A stretch of DNA of 55,878 nucleotides from CAYPGJ01 sp964638515 (GCA_964638515.1 CAZWZL010000016.1:1-55878); one strand, 5' to 3'; shown: positions 32,080-41,451, counted from the stretch's first letter. Numbers and translations are program-made. Notes: generated by a model not told the origin, from the sequence alone.

Positions 32080-33365
32080 GAGGGCGCTCCGTCGAGGATG
32101 AGCCTGGCCAGCCGATCCGGCCGCCCTGCCTCGATGTGGTCGGGGACTTCCTGACCGGTGGTCACGAACGAGAGCCGCCGGTCGACTCGCTTGAGCACGT
32201 TGAGGAGCACGCCGAAGGACACGGCTTCGTCAAGTTTGGTGAGCAGCACGCGTGAGGGAGCGAGAGGGGCGAACCGCTCAGCCGCGGCCAGGAGCGCCCG
32301 TTCGCCTGCGGCCGCCGAGAGGACGAGGTGCGTTTCGTGCGGCCGGGCGACTTCGAGATGCTCGCGGAGTTCATCGAGCCTGGCTTTGTCGGATGGCGAG
32401 CGGCCGGCGGTGTCGATGAGGATGATGTCGCGGTCGGCGAAGGACTCGCACGCATCGCGCATCTCCCTTGGCGTGGAGGCCACGCGGACGGGGAGGCCGA
32501 TGATGTTCGCGTAGGTCCGCAGTTGATCGACGGCGGCGATTCGGTAGGTGTCCGCGGTGATGAGGCCGACGGATCGGCCGTGGCGCAAGCGGTATGTGGC
32601 GGCCAGTTTGGCCAGCGTGGTGGTTTTGCCGACCCCGGTGGGCCCGATGAGCGCGATGGTGCGAGGCCGTCCGTCGCTCTGGCGCTCGGGCGCGGGCACG
32701 CTGGGCTCGTCGCAGACGGGGATGTGGGCCGCGACACGTCGCAGCACGGCGCGCCGCACGGCTTCGGCGTCGTCGCATTGACCGGGCGAAAGGTCTTCCC
32801 GCACACCCGCGATGACCTCGTCGGCCAGTTCGGAGGCCACCTCGGCCTCGAGGAGTCGCAGATAGTGCTGCTGCAAGGCCTCGGGCATCAGGGGTGATCG
32901 AGCGCCTGCGGACGAAGCCAGCACCCGTGAGACGAGTGACTTGATGGCGCTGAGTTCCTGCTCGATGGACGCGGCGGCACTCGCGGACTGGGGAGCCAGG
33001 GGCGCGGTGATGGCCAGGGAACTGAGCGACGTCGTCACGGCCGGCTGCTCGGCCCGCGCATATCTCTCGGTCGGCGGGGGTGAAACGGTCGCCGGCGAGA
33101 TCGGGGGCGCCACGGGCGACGCGTAGGCGCGCCGGACGGCGTCGGCCGGGGGCGCGGGTCGCACGGCTTCGGGGGCGCGACGAGGGGGGGCGACGTTGAC
33201 GCCCGAGGACGCGGTAATTTCGACGACGGTGCGCCCGCCGAGGCCGAAGATCGAGCCGACCTTGAGCGAGCGCGTGTGCAGGATGACGGCGTCTCGCCCG
33301 AGATCCTGCTTGATGCGCGCGAGCGCGTCGGCGATGGTGCGGGCTCGATACGTCTTCAGGAGCAC
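32076..33365 (-). CDS. flhF: Flagellar biosynthesis GTPase FlhF (SRP-like)
   Basis: A 429-residue SRP-family GTPase. The N-terminal B domain begins VLLKTYRARTIADALARIKQDLG, followed by a Pro/Ala-rich linker. The N domain lies at about 150-220 and the G domain has IGPTGVGKTTTLAKL (near 236-250), DTYRIAAVDQL, DTAGRSP and TKLDEA. FlhF recruits the first basal-body parts to the site where the flagellum is built. I choose the GTG at 33365: GGAGGG lies 5 bases upstream and the protein then starts as other FlhF proteins do. The ATG at 33398 has a poor ribosome site. Its stop overlaps flhG. Confidence 0.94.
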   Translation of the reverse strand: MLLKTYRARTIADALARIKQDLGRDAVILHTRSLKVGSIFGLGGRTVVEITASSGVNVAPPRRAPEAVRPAPPADAVRRAYASPVAPPISPATVSPPPTERYARAEQPAVTTSLSSLAITAPLAPQSASAAASIEQELSAIKSLVSRVLASSAGARSPLMPEALQQHYLRLLEAEVASELADEVIAGVREDLSPGQCDDAEAVRRAVLRRVAAHIPVCDEPSVPAPERQSDGRPRTIALIGPTGVGKTTTLAKLAATYRLRHGRSVGLITADTYRIAAVDQLRTYANIIGLPVRVASTPREMRDACESFADRDIILIDTAGRSPSDKARLDELREHLEVARPHETHLVLSAAAGERALLAAAERFAPLAPSRVLLTKLDEAVSFGVLLNVLKRVDRRLSFVTTGQEVPDHIEAGRPDRLARLILDGAPS

Positions 33366-33457
33366 GCGTGCCCTCCGTGGCCTGGCTTGCGTCGGCATCC
33401 TGCCGACGCGTTTCTCGAATCACAGGTCGTGGAGCGCGCGCCCCTCGACGTGCATGA

Positions 33458-35638
33458 TCATGCGGCGGACGCGGGCTGCATCTCCGACGGCGGGGATACG
33501 AGCCCGAGCGAATCAACATCGACTTCCGGAACGATCTCGTTGTACCCAAGGACAACGATGCTTGGCAAGTGGGGCTCGACGATCTGACGGACGACGCCGC
33601 GGACCTGGGGCGATGCGACCACCACGGGCTGATGGCCGGCGGTGGTCACGGGCTTGAGCGCCTCCATGATCCGGCGCGCCGTGAGGTTGGCGACCTTGGG
33701 CGGCATGGTCACGGCGGTGCCGTTGGAGCGATCGATGTACCCGGAGATGAGGTCTTCGAAGACCGGGTCGAGCGTGACGCAGACGATTCGGGGGCGGGCC
33801 TCGCGGTGTCGGCCCGTGAAGTCGCCCGGGACCACCTCGGGCGGGGCGGAGTGCTGCTGGCAGATCACCCGGCGAAGCGCGTTGCGGACGTATTCCACGA
33901 GCACGTCGGGGTCCTGCGTCTTGGGCCGCCAATCGGCGAGCGTCTCGAGGATGGTCTCGAGATCGCGGATGGGCACCCGCTCGCGCAGGAGGGCCTGAAG
34001 GATCTTCTGGAGTTCGCCCACTTTCAGAACGCCGGGCACGATTTCCTCGACGAGCTTGGGGGTCTTTTCCTTGAGCTGCGCGAGCAGGTTGTTGACCTCT
34101 TCGCGCGTGAGCAGCTCGTCGGCATGCGAGCGGACCACCTCGGTGAGGTGTGTGGCCAGGACGGAGGATGCGTCGACGACCGTGTAGTTGAGGGCCTCGG
34201 CCCGGGGCTTGGCCACGCTCTCGATCCACCATGCGGAGAGACCGAACGCCGGCTCGCGGGTCTCCTGACCGTCGATGGGACCGGAGGCGAGACCGGAGTC
34301 GATGGCCAGGAACTTCTCGGGATGGGTCTGGCCCTCGGCCACCATGGCGCCACGGATCTTGACGCGGTACACGCTCGGATCGAGAGACATGTTGTCGCGG
34401 ATCCGCACGGGCGGCATGACGAGCCCGTACTCGAGGGCGAGCTGCCTTCGGATGGCGGAGATTCGCTCGAGCAGGTCTCCGCCCTGTCCAGCGTCCACGA
34501 GGGGGACGAGCCCGTAGCCGACCTCGAGTTCGAGCGTGTCGACCTTGAGCAGGGCCTCGACCTTGGGCGCGTCGGGCTTGGCCTTGGCCTCTTCGCTGCG
34601 CGCCACGTCCTCGGACGCGCGTTGGGCCGCGCGTTCGTTGCGGCGCATCATGACGCCCGTGACGGTGAGCACGCTCGACGCGAGCAGGAGGGGGGCCATG
34701 GGCAGGGGCGTGATGGAGAGCACGGCCAGGAATCCGGCGGTGATGAAGAGCGCGATGGGGCGTCCGGCCACCTGTCGCGCCAGATCATCGCCGAGCGATC
34801 CCCCGGAGGAGCCGGAGCGGGTGACGAGCAGGCCCGCCGCGATGGACACGATCAGCGCCGGAAGCTGTGAGGCCAGGCCGTCGCCGATGGTCAGGCGCGT
34901 GAAGACGTCGGCCGACTCGGCGATTCCCCAGCCCCGCTGCATTGCGCCGATGGCGAAGCCGCCCGAGACGTTGATCAGGGTGATGATGATGCCGGCGATG
35001 GCGTCGCCTCGGACGAACTTGCTGGCGCCGTCCATCGCGCCGAAGAAGTCGGCCTCCTGGCTGAGCCGCTCGCGGCGCGTTCTCGCCTGCAGTTCGTTGA
35101 TCATGCCCGCGTTGAGATCGGCGTCGATGGCCATCTGCTTGCCGGGCATGGCGTCGAGCGTGAATCTCGCGGCCACTTCGGAGATCCGTGTGGCGCCCTT
35201 GGTGATCACGACGAACTGCACGATGATGATGATGACGAAGAGGATGATGCCGACGATGATCGAATCGCCCGCCACGAAGCGGCCGAACGCCTGCACGACG
35301 TGACCCGCGACGTATTGGGCTTCGTCCGCGCTGGCGGCGTCGGCGCTCAGGATGAGCCTGGTGGTGGCGATGTTGAGGGTGAGCCGAAGGAGGGTGACGG
35401 CCAGCAGGAGGGCCGGGAACACGCTGAAGTCGAGGGGCTCACGGAGATAGATGACGGTCAGGAGGATGAGGGCGGAGAGCGTGATGTTGGCCGCGAGGAG
35501 CACGTCCATGAGGACGGGCGGCAGGGGGACCACGATCACGCCGATCATCAGCAGGAAGCCGAGGGGCGCGAAGAGCCCACGGTGGCGCGCGATGGCCCTT
35601 GCCCAGGCGGGACCTTGCTGGATCGCCGGCGCTGCCAT
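33458..35638 (-). CDS. flhA: Flagellar type III export apparatus protein FlhA
   Basis: A 726-residue member of the FHIPEP family, which forms the export gate ring in the inner membrane. Eight membrane helices lie in the first half (from PLGFLLMIGVIVVPLPP). The FHIPEP loop is seen in RFTLDAMPGKQMAIDADLNAG and the large cytoplasmic domain binds export chaperones. Length is normal. The ATG at 35638 overlaps the flhB stop (ATGA). 59 bases ahead of the flhF ATG, 92 ahead of the chosen GTG. Confidence 0.97.
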   Translation of the reverse strand: MAAPAIQQGPAWARAIARHRGLFAPLGFLLMIGVIVVPLPPVLMDVLLAANITLSALILLTVIYLREPLDFSVFPALLLAVTLLRLTLNIATTRLILSADAASADEAQYVAGHVVQAFGRFVAGDSIIVGIILFVIIIIVQFVVITKGATRISEVAARFTLDAMPGKQMAIDADLNAGMINELQARTRRERLSQEADFFGAMDGASKFVRGDAIAGIIITLINVSGGFAIGAMQRGWGIAESADVFTRLTIGDGLASQLPALIVSIAAGLLVTRSGSSGGSLGDDLARQVAGRPIALFITAGFLAVLSITPLPMAPLLLASSVLTVTGVMMRRNERAAQRASEDVARSEEAKAKPDAPKVEALLKVDTLELEVGYGLVPLVDAGQGGDLLERISAIRRQLALEYGLVMPPVRIRDNMSLDPSVYRVKIRGAMVAEGQTHPEKFLAIDSGLASGPIDGQETREPAFGLSAWWIESVAKPRAEALNYTVVDASSVLATHLTEVVRSHADELLTREEVNNLLAQLKEKTPKLVEEIVPGVLKVGELQKILQALLRERVPIRDLETILETLADWRPKTQDPDVLVEYVRNALRRVICQQHSAPPEVVPGDFTGRHREARPRIVCVTLDPVFEDLISGYIDRSNGTAVTMPPKVANLTARRIMEALKPVTTAGHQPVVVASPQVRGVVRQIVEPHLPSIVVLGYNEIVPEVDVDSLGLVSPPSEMQPASAA

Positions 35639-36708
35639 CAGACGGCCTTCCTCCCTTCAAGCCGGTAGACGTAGGCCAGGACTTCGGCCACGGCTTCGTA
35701 TTGCTCGTGCGGCACCTCGCGCCCGACCTCGACGTTGTAGTAGAGGGCGCGGGCCAGTGGGGGGCGTTCGACGATGGGCACGCCGTGGGACGCGGCGATG
35801 TTGCGTATCTGGAGCGCGAGAAAGTCGGCGCCCTTGGCGACCACCTTCGGGGCTCGCATGGATGCGCCGTCGTACCGGAGGGCGACGGCGAAGTGGGTGG
35901 GATTGGTGACGACGACATCGGCCTTGGGGACATCGGTGCGGAGGCGCTGGAGCGCGATTTGTCGGGCGATGCGCATGCGTCGGGCCTTGACTTCGGGGTC
36001 GCCCTCGGTGGACTTGCGCTCGTCCTTGACCTCCTGGCGGGTCATTTTGAGGTCTTCGGTGTGCTGCCAGCGCTGATAGAGCAGGTCGATGACGCCGAGC
36101 AGGAGCAGGACCAGCAGCAGCCAGAGCGTGAGCCGGAGGATGATGCCTGCGACGCCGGAGACGGCCTGGACCGGATCGAGCAGTGGCAGCGATGCGAGCA
36201 GCGGGAGCGCGCCCTTGCAGATGGACGACGCGACGGCCGCGATGATGGAGACCTTGAGAACGTTGATGACGGCGCGCGCGAGGCTGCGCTTGGAGAAGAG
36301 CTTGGCGATGCCCTTGAGCACGTTGAGGCGCGAGAACTGCGGCTGGAGGGGCTTGACGGTGAGCAGCCAGCCGATCTGCACGAAGTGCGAGAGGTAGGCC
36401 AGCAGGGCGAACACGACGAGGATCGGCCCGACGGCCACCGCGACGCGCGTCGTGAGCGCGATGGTGGCGGCGAGCACGCTCGCGTCGTCGCTGGCCAGAT
36501 CGGTGAGCCCGCGCTCGAGTTCGAGTCGGACGACCTGCCCGACACCGCGGATGACCGGCTCGCTGAACACGACGATGGCGACCACGGCGCCGAGGAGAAG
36601 GAGCGCGGCGGACAGGTCGGTGCTCTTGGCGATCTGGCCCTTCTCTCGCGCGTCGGAGATGCGCTTGCTGGTTGGGGCTTCGCTTCGCTCGCCCATGTCT
36701 TCAGGCAT
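35638..36708 (-). CDS. flhB: Flagellar type III export switch protein FlhB
   Basis: A 356-residue inner-membrane protein with four helices and a cytoplasmic domain carrying the autocleavage motif NPTH (near 267-270, in VVTNPTHFAVALRY). FlhB switches export from hook to filament substrates after FliK signals the hook length. The N-terminus GERSEAPTSKRISDAREKGQIAKS is typical. GGAGG lies 7 bases before the ATG at 36708. fliR ends 3 bases upstream. Confidence 0.97.
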   Translation of the reverse strand: MPEDMGERSEAPTSKRISDAREKGQIAKSTDLSAALLLLGAVVAIVVFSEPVIRGVGQVVRLELERGLTDLASDDASVLAATIALTTRVAVAVGPILVVFALLAYLSHFVQIGWLLTVKPLQPQFSRLNVLKGIAKLFSKRSLARAVINVLKVSIIAAVASSICKGALPLLASLPLLDPVQAVSGVAGIILRLTLWLLLVLLLLGVIDLLYQRWQHTEDLKMTRQEVKDERKSTEGDPEVKARRMRIARQIALQRLRTDVPKADVVVTNPTHFAVALRYDGASMRAPKVVAKGADFLALQIRNIAASHGVPIVERPPLARALYYNVEVGREVPHEQYEAVAEVLAYVYRLEGRKAV

Positions 36709-36711
36709 AAC

Positions 36712-37524
36712 TCAGCCTCCTCCCTCGAGGGCTCTTGCGCGGCCCAGTGTTCCGACCCACTCGAAGCCTTCACGGATGGCCATGTGCAGCTCGTCACCGG
36801 AGGCCTCGTGAATGGCGACGAGAGAGCCGTAGACCAGCGCGAGCGCGAGCATGATGCGGATGGGGAAGCCGAGCGAGAGGATGTTGAGCTGCGGGGCCGT
36901 CTTCATGATGAGCCCGGAGGCGACGGTTTCGATGAAGAGGATGGCGAAGACCGGGGCCGCGACGCGCACGGCGAGCTCGAACCCGGAGGTGACGAGCCCG
37001 GAGAGCAGGGTGACGGGCGCATCGGCGACGCTGAAGCCGCCGAGCGGGAGGTTGTTGTAGGAGATGAGAACGGCCTTGAAGAGCGATTCGAGCCCCCCCA
37101 GCGCGAGGAAGAGGGCGAGCGCGGAGAAGAACAGGATCTGGCCGACGACGTCGCCTTCGGAGTCGATCGCCGGATTGAAGATGGTGGCCAGGCCCAGGCC
37201 CATCTGCTGGCCCATGAGCAGCCCGCCGACCTGCACGCTGAGCATGGGGATGCTGGCCACGAGCCCGAGCGCGAGCCCGACGAGCGCTTCGGAGGCCATG
37301 GCGGGCGCGAGGTCCGCGAAGGTGAGGGTGAGCGGGACTTCGCGCTGCAGGTCGAGGGTGGGGTAGATCGCGAGCGTGAGCGCGACAGCGAGGAGCGACT
37401 TGATGCGGAGTGGGATGGCGGGGCTGCCGAGGACGGGCGCGAAGACGAAAAGCCCGCCGATGCGCGCGAGCGCGACCATGAACACGGGGATGTGGGGGAG
37501 GAAATGGTCGTAGGCGAACGGCAT
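36712..37524 (-). CDS. fliR: Flagellar export apparatus protein FliR
   Basis: A 270-residue inner-membrane protein with about six helices. The family signature PxxPxxxxLLLA is recognised around PAIPLRIKSLLAVALTLAIYP, and the central GxLxGxQMGLGxA stretch is seen in GGLLMGQQMGLGLATIFNP. FliR completes the FliP5-FliQ4-FliR1 export gate. It lies between fliQ (19 bases upstream) and flhB in the usual order. Confidence 0.96.
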   Translation of the reverse strand: MPFAYDHFLPHIPVFMVALARIGGLFVFAPVLGSPAIPLRIKSLLAVALTLAIYPTLDLQREVPLTLTFADLAPAMASEALVGLALGLVASIPMLSVQVGGLLMGQQMGLGLATIFNPAIDSEGDVVGQILFFSALALFLALGGLESLFKAVLISYNNLPLGGFSVADAPVTLLSGLVTSGFELAVRVAAPVFAILFIETVASGLIMKTAPQLNILSLGFPIRIMLALALVYGSLVAIHEASGDELHMAIREGFEWVGTLGRARALEGGG

Positions 37525-37543
37525 GGCGCCGGGATGGGCTCCG

Positions 37544-37801
37544 TCACATCTGGGTCAGGTTGAACATCTCCGTAGCGAACTCGACGAGGCGTTGGACGAT
37601 CCAGTGCAGCAAGAGCGCGGCGACGGCGCCCATGGCGATGATTTTCGGGACGAACACGAGGGTCTGCTCCTGGATCTGCGTCACCGCCTGCACGAGACTG
37701 ATGACCAGGCCCACCACCAGCCCCGCGGCCAGGATCGGCGCAGCCACCTTCATCGACACCAGAAGGGCCAGCCGAACCGCGTCAAGCATGCTCTGATCCA
37801 T
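37544..37801 (-). CDS. fliQ: Flagellar export apparatus protein FliQ
   Basis: An 85-residue protein with two membrane helices (about 15-37 and 49-72). The conserved GLVVGLVISLVQAVTQIQEQTLVFVPKI block is split here for length: GLVVGLVISLVQ followed by AVTQIQEQTLVF. It is part of the export gate. It follows fliP by 13 bases. The strand composition of the + strand changes from G-rich to C-rich inside this gene, near 37.68 kb. Confidence 0.96.
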   Translation of the reverse strand: MDQSMLDAVRLALLVSMKVAAPILAAGLVVGLVISLVQAVTQIQEQTLVFVPKIIAMGAVAALLLHWIVQRLVEFATEMFNLTQM

Positions 37802-37814
37802 CCGGCTCGCCTCC

Positions 37815-38741
37815 TCAGCCCGCGCCGATCGCCTGCACGGCCCCGCGGATCACGGCGTCCGCGCTCCCGTTCCCCTGCACCGCGAAGCTCCGCATCAGAC
37901 TGCCGACGACAAGGTCCCAGCCATCCACCAGCACGAAGAGCAGGATCTTGAACGGCAGCGAGACGAGCACGGGCGGCAGCATCATCATGCTCATGGAGAT
38001 GAGCAGGCTCGCGATCACCATGTCGATCACGAGAAACGGCAGGTACACACGGAATCCCATCAGGAACGCCGTCTTGAGCTCGCTGAGCATGTAGGCCGGG
38101 ATGAGCGCCATGGTGTCGACGTCGGCGCGGGTGAGGCGCTCGGGCTCGGACACATCCACGCCTCGCGCCTCGAGCATCATGTAGAGGCTGGACCAGTTCC
38201 CGGTGTTCTCGATCTGATCGAACATGAAGTCGCGCAGGGGGCCCTTGGCGCGATCCCACATCTCGATCTGGCTGGCCACCTCGCCGCGCTGATACGGGCC
38301 GATCGCCTCGCTGTGGATGCGGTCGATCGTCGGCCCCATCACCACGAACGTCATGAACAACGCCAGCCCGACGATGACCTGGGAGGGCGGCAGCGTCTGC
38401 GTGCCGAGCGCCTGCTTGAGCAGGGCGAGCACCACCACGATGCGCACGAACGACGTGCACATGATCATGATGGCCGGCGCCAGGGACAGCACCGTCAGCA
38501 GCACCATCACGTTCATCGCGCCGCTCAGCCCGCCTCCCCCCGGCAGCGCGTTGCCGACGCTCTCCAGCACCCCCACGGGGTTCATCGCGTCGAGCCCGGT
38601 CGGCGCACCGCCGCTTACCAGCGGCATCGCGCTCGCGGGCGGCGCGTCCGGCATCGGCCCGTACACCCCCTGCCCCCACGCGCGCACCGACCACGTCATC
38701 CCCAGCATTAACGCGAGGATGAGCCGCGCCCATCGTGTCAC
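37815..38741 (-). CDS. fliP: Flagellar export apparatus protein FliP
   Basis: A 308-residue protein, longer than the usual 245 because of a cleavable signal peptide (about 1-23) and a Gly/Pro-rich periplasmic stretch. Family blocks include MIMCTSFVRIVVVLALLKQALG, seen as TSFVRIVVVLALLK, then PPSQVIVGLALFMTFVVMGP and the C-terminal LPFKILLFVLVDGWDL. Four further membrane helices. The GTG start at 38741 overlaps the fliO stop (GTGA). Confidence 0.96.
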   Translation of the reverse strand: MTRWARLILALMLGMTWSVRAWGQGVYGPMPDAPPASAMPLVSGGAPTGLDAMNPVGVLESVGNALPGGGGLSGAMNVMVLLTVLSLAPAIMIMCTSFVRIVVVLALLKQALGTQTLPPSQVIVGLALFMTFVVMGPTIDRIHSEAIGPYQRGEVASQIEMWDRAKGPLRDFMFDQIENTGNWSSLYMMLEARGVDVSEPERLTRADVDTMALIPAYMLSELKTAFLMGFRVYLPFLVIDMVIASLLISMSMMMLPPVLVSLPFKILLFVLVDGWDLVVGSLMRSFAVQGNGSADAVIRGAVQAIGAG

Positions 38742-39661
38742 GCGGCCTCCCCGTCTCGAAGGAGCGCCAAACGTCGGCGGACCGAGGCCACCGCGCCGCC
38801 GCGGGCCCCGTCGTTCGTGACCTCCACGACCTGCTCGCGCCGCTGGCGGGCCAGGCGCAGGGTTGTGGGCCCTCTCCCCCCCACTTCCTCGATCTCGCCT
38901 CCCAGCGCCGGGTCGCGCTCAAACGCCGAGAGCATGGATCGGAACCGCGCCGCCAACGAGGCGCTCTCGTCGTCCGCGGTCTTCACCACGAGCGATGCGA
39001 CCTCCTGCGGATCGTCAATCTCCGTCAGCGTCGTGAATCCCTGCGCCGACTGCGACACGAGCAGCACGCGCCGATCCAGGCGCAGCAGCACGAGCGACTG
39101 CCCGCGCCCCACCGGGAATCTCCCCAGCACCTCAAGCACTCCGGATGGCGCCCTTCCACCCGCGCCGAGCTGTCCCACCAGCCCGCCCGAACGCAGCGAC
39201 ACCCGCCGGATCACCCAGCGGGCAACGACGATCAATCCAAGAACGGCCGCCAGGGCCGCGATCGTGCGACCCGCGCCGTTGGTCCATGCGAGCGATCCTG
39301 TCTGATTCTGGTCTTGCGGCGATCCTGCGCCCGTCAGCGGGCGGGATCGCTCGCCGTCGAGCGCCGATGCGCCCGGTTGGCCGAGCGGGAGCCGTTCTCG
39401 CTCGGGCTCACGCGCGCTCGATGCGTGGGGACCTTCTTGGGCCGCCCGGGCCTGCTCCTGCGCCTGCGCCTCGAGGGGGCCGTATTCCACGAGCGGCCCG
39501 CCCGCGTCACGCGTCGGCGCCCGCAGCGCGGGTTCGACTACGCTCGTGCGCAAGGGATTGGCGGAGGCGCTTTCATCCGCTCGCGCGTGCGACGACATCG
39601 CGCTCAGCGCCAGCGCGCACGCGAGAATCATCCGGTTCGAGATGTACGAGAGATCGGCCAT
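38738..39661 (-). CDS. fliO: FliO-like flagellar export assembly protein
   Basis: A 307-residue protein with a signal-like N-terminus (about 9-28), a long low-complexity Glu/Pro/Ala region, one membrane helix (about 132-152, RTIAALAAVLGLIVVARWVI) and a cytoplasmic beta-rich FliO domain (VLEVLGRFPVGRGQSLVLLRLDRRVLL). FliO helps assemble the FliP ring. It is about twice the size of enterobacterial FliO, with long additions on both sides. Assignment rests on the FliO domain and on its place between fliN and fliP. Confidence 0.85.
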   Translation of the reverse strand: MADLSYISNRMILACALALSAMSSHARADESASANPLRTSVVEPALRAPTRDAGGPLVEYGPLEAQAQEQARAAQEGPHASSAREPERERLPLGQPGASALDGERSRPLTGAGSPQDQNQTGSLAWTNGAGRTIAALAAVLGLIVVARWVIRRVSLRSGGLVGQLGAGGRAPSGVLEVLGRFPVGRGQSLVLLRLDRRVLLVSQSAQGFTTLTEIDDPQEVASLVVKTADDESASLAARFRSMLSAFERDPALGGEIEEVGGRGPTTLRLARQRREQVVEVTNDGARGGAVASVRRRLALLRDGEAA

Positions 39662-39751
39662 GTCGCCATCCGTGGCTGTGGCTGAGGCGGGCTCCGCCGC
39701 CCCATCGAGTTGTGGTCGCCCGCGCGCCGCGGGCGTGGGGAGTCTCGCCTG

Positions 39752-40411
39752 CTAACCCTCCTTGGCTTCGCTGTCCAGGATCTCCGAAATCCGAACACAG
39801 AAGTTGTCGTTCACCACCAGCACCTCACCCCGCGCCACGTGTCGGTCGTTGACGTACACGTCCACCGGATCGCCCGCCAGCTTGTCCAGCTCCACCACGG
39901 ACCCCTCATTGAGGCGCAGCACGTCCTCCACGAGCATGCGCGTGCGACCCAGCTCGATCTTCACGTTGAGATTCACGTCGGCGATCAGGTTCAGCTCGCT
40001 CGGCGCCGCGACGCCTCCTCCCGGCTTCAGACTCGGCAACTCGACGGGCGCTCCCATCATCACCGGCGCCGCGCCACCGCCACTCCGCTGCGAGCCCGAC
40101 GCCGCGGCCATCGCGGCCCGCGCGGCCTCCATCGCCCCGCTCGCCGGCGCCGAGGCAGCGCCCGGGGAGGCCGCCGTCGCGCCGCCCTGGGCTCCCTTGA
40201 CCGCTTCGATCGCGGCTTTGGCCGCCGCGAGCGCCGCGTTCGCTTTGTCCGAGACCGCGGCCGCCGCCGCGGGCGGCGCCTTGGACTCTTCCTGCTTGAG
40301 TTGCTCGATCGACCCCTCCGCAGCGCGCAGCGCCTCTTCGGCGCCGGCCTCCGCCGTCGGTTCAGGATTCGGGTTGTCGGCGCCTTTGGGCGCCCCGTCC
40401 TGTTCGGCCAT
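39752..40411 (-). CDS. fliN: Flagellar motor switch protein FliN with long Ala-rich N-terminal extension
   Basis: A 219-residue protein. The C-terminal 85 residues are a SpoA domain of FliN type (NLNVKIELGRTRMLVEDVLRLNEGSVVELDKLAGDPVDVYVN is the block; key parts ELGRTRMLVEDVLRL and VYVNDRHVARGEVLVV). FliN forms most of the C-ring that reverses the motor. The first 130 residues are low-complexity Ala/Glu/Gly-rich. No EIDALL-like CheY-binding motif is seen. The ATG at 40411 follows AAGGG; a start at 40441 would add 10 residues. No fliM lies beside it: upstream is a 167-base gap, then fliL. Confidence 0.94.
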   Translation of the reverse strand: MAEQDGAPKGADNPNPEPTAEAGAEEALRAAEGSIEQLKQEESKAPPAAAAAVSDKANAALAAAKAAIEAVKGAQGGATAASPGAASAPASGAMEAARAAMAAASGSQRSGGGAAPVMMGAPVELPSLKPGGGVAAPSELNLIADVNLNVKIELGRTRMLVEDVLRLNEGSVVELDKLAGDPVDVYVNDRHVARGEVLVVNDNFCVRISEILDSEAKEG

Positions 40412-40578
40412 CCCTAGCCCTTCTGAGGCGCGATGGGCCATCCGCCCACGTCACGACACACCGGCGACGCCCGCGCTCCGCGCGGCGCACCCCGCCGTGT
40501 GGCTTCCATCGGCACTCGACCGCCCTCAACCCGCAATCTTTGACGCAGATGTCGCCCGCCTCCCGCACAGAGACCGAA

Positions 40579-41328
40579 TCAGAACTCCGTGGGGAAGCCG
40601 ACGCATCGCGGGATGAGCACCCGCTCGATCATCGGCTGACCGTCCGCGCTCGTCCCGACGATCCCGTTCAGGAACTCCCGCACCTGGCGGGTCAGGGTTT
40701 CCAGCCCGGGCTCATTGAAATAGGCATGCTGGCCCGTGCGCCAGATCCGCGCGATTCCCGTCTTGATCTCGGCGGATCTCGTTGTCAGCATCGCGCTGAC
40801 CGCGTCGAGACGCTTGTACTTCACCTGCACATAGACCTCGACATCCCAAAGCCACGCCCGACCCGTCTGATTGTTGGGGAACTTGTCCTTGACCACGATC
40901 GTCTCGGCGATGTCTTCGGGGCCCAGCGTCGGCCCGGCTTTGTCGCCCCCACCACCGCCGTGACCGTCATCCTTTTTCTTCGCGCCGTGACCGTCGTCCT
41001 TCTTGGCGCCATGACCATCATCCTTCTTCTTCGCGCCGTGACCATCGTCCTTCTTTTTCGCGCCGTGACCGTCGTCCTTCTTGGCGCCATGACCATCGTC
41101 CTTGGGCGCCGCATGATCGCCCTCGACGTGCGTCTCTTCGCCGGCTTTGGCCTTGGCCGGCCCTGATCGCATGGCGATGCCGATCACGGCCACGCCCTCG
41201 AGCAGCACGATGGCGCCGATGATGGCGATCGCCTTGATCGGGAGCTTCTTCTTGGACTCGCCGGCGAGGGCCGCACCTTCCGCCTTGGGCGCGTTCTTGT
41301 CCGGCTTGGCGGGCGCTTTGTCGGCCAT
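40579..41328 (-). CDS. fliL: FliL-like flagellar basal-body protein with DDGHG repeat linker
   Basis: A 249-residue protein with one membrane helix (about 31-53) and a C-terminal periplasmic FliL domain (AWLWDVEVYVQVKYKRLD, then TRQVREFLNGIVGTS). FliL sits around the stator units and supports motor torque. Between helix and domain, residues 75-124 carry six copies of a Lys-Asp-Asp-Gly-His-Gly unit, ending in GGGGG. This His/Asp-rich charged linker is not part of ordinary FliL and could bind metal ions or act as a spacer. The assignment rests on topology, the weakly conserved domain and position before fliN. Confidence 0.85.
   Translation of the reverse strand: MADKAPAKPDKNAPKAEGAALAGESKKKLPIKAIAIIGAIVLLEGVAVIGIAMRSGPAKAKAGEETHVEGDHAAPKDDGHGAKKDDGHGAKKKDDGHGAKKKDDGHGAKKDDGHGAKKKDDGHGGGGGDKAGPTLGPEDIAETIVVKDKFPNNQTGRAWLWDVEVYVQVKYKRLDAVSAMLTTRSAEIKTGIARIWRTGQHAYFNEPGLETLTRQVREFLNGIVGTSADGQPMIERVLIPRCVGFPTEF
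40957..41106 (-). repeat. In-frame tandem repeat in fliL
   Basis: About 150 bases coding for six units of KKDDGHGA or KKKDDGHGA. Unit lengths alternate between 24 and 27 bases because of one Lys codon more or less. The copies are near-identical at DNA level (GACGGTCACGGC-like cores), so copy number may vary between strains. Confidence 0.9.
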
Positions 41329-41451
41329 CGGGGGCGTCTCCTCACGTGCGTGCCCGCGCCGCCACGCACGATGGGCGAGCGCGAACCCGGGGCCACGCTC
41401 TCTTCATCGACCTCGTGGCCGCCTCGGTTTACGCCCCGATGAAGCGCCGGC

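Noticed and set aside
35599..37563. A 654-codon acidic + strand open frame opposite flhB and fliR
   Set aside because: Asp/Glu/Gly-rich shadow of two well-supported flagellar genes.
40312..40411. FliM-like CheY-binding motif at the start of FliN
   Set aside because: AEEALRAAEGSIEQL is only vaguely like the EIDALL motif; I see no real match.
40957..41106. CRISPR-like array
   Set aside because: The regular repeats are in-frame protein repeats inside fliL with no variable spacers.
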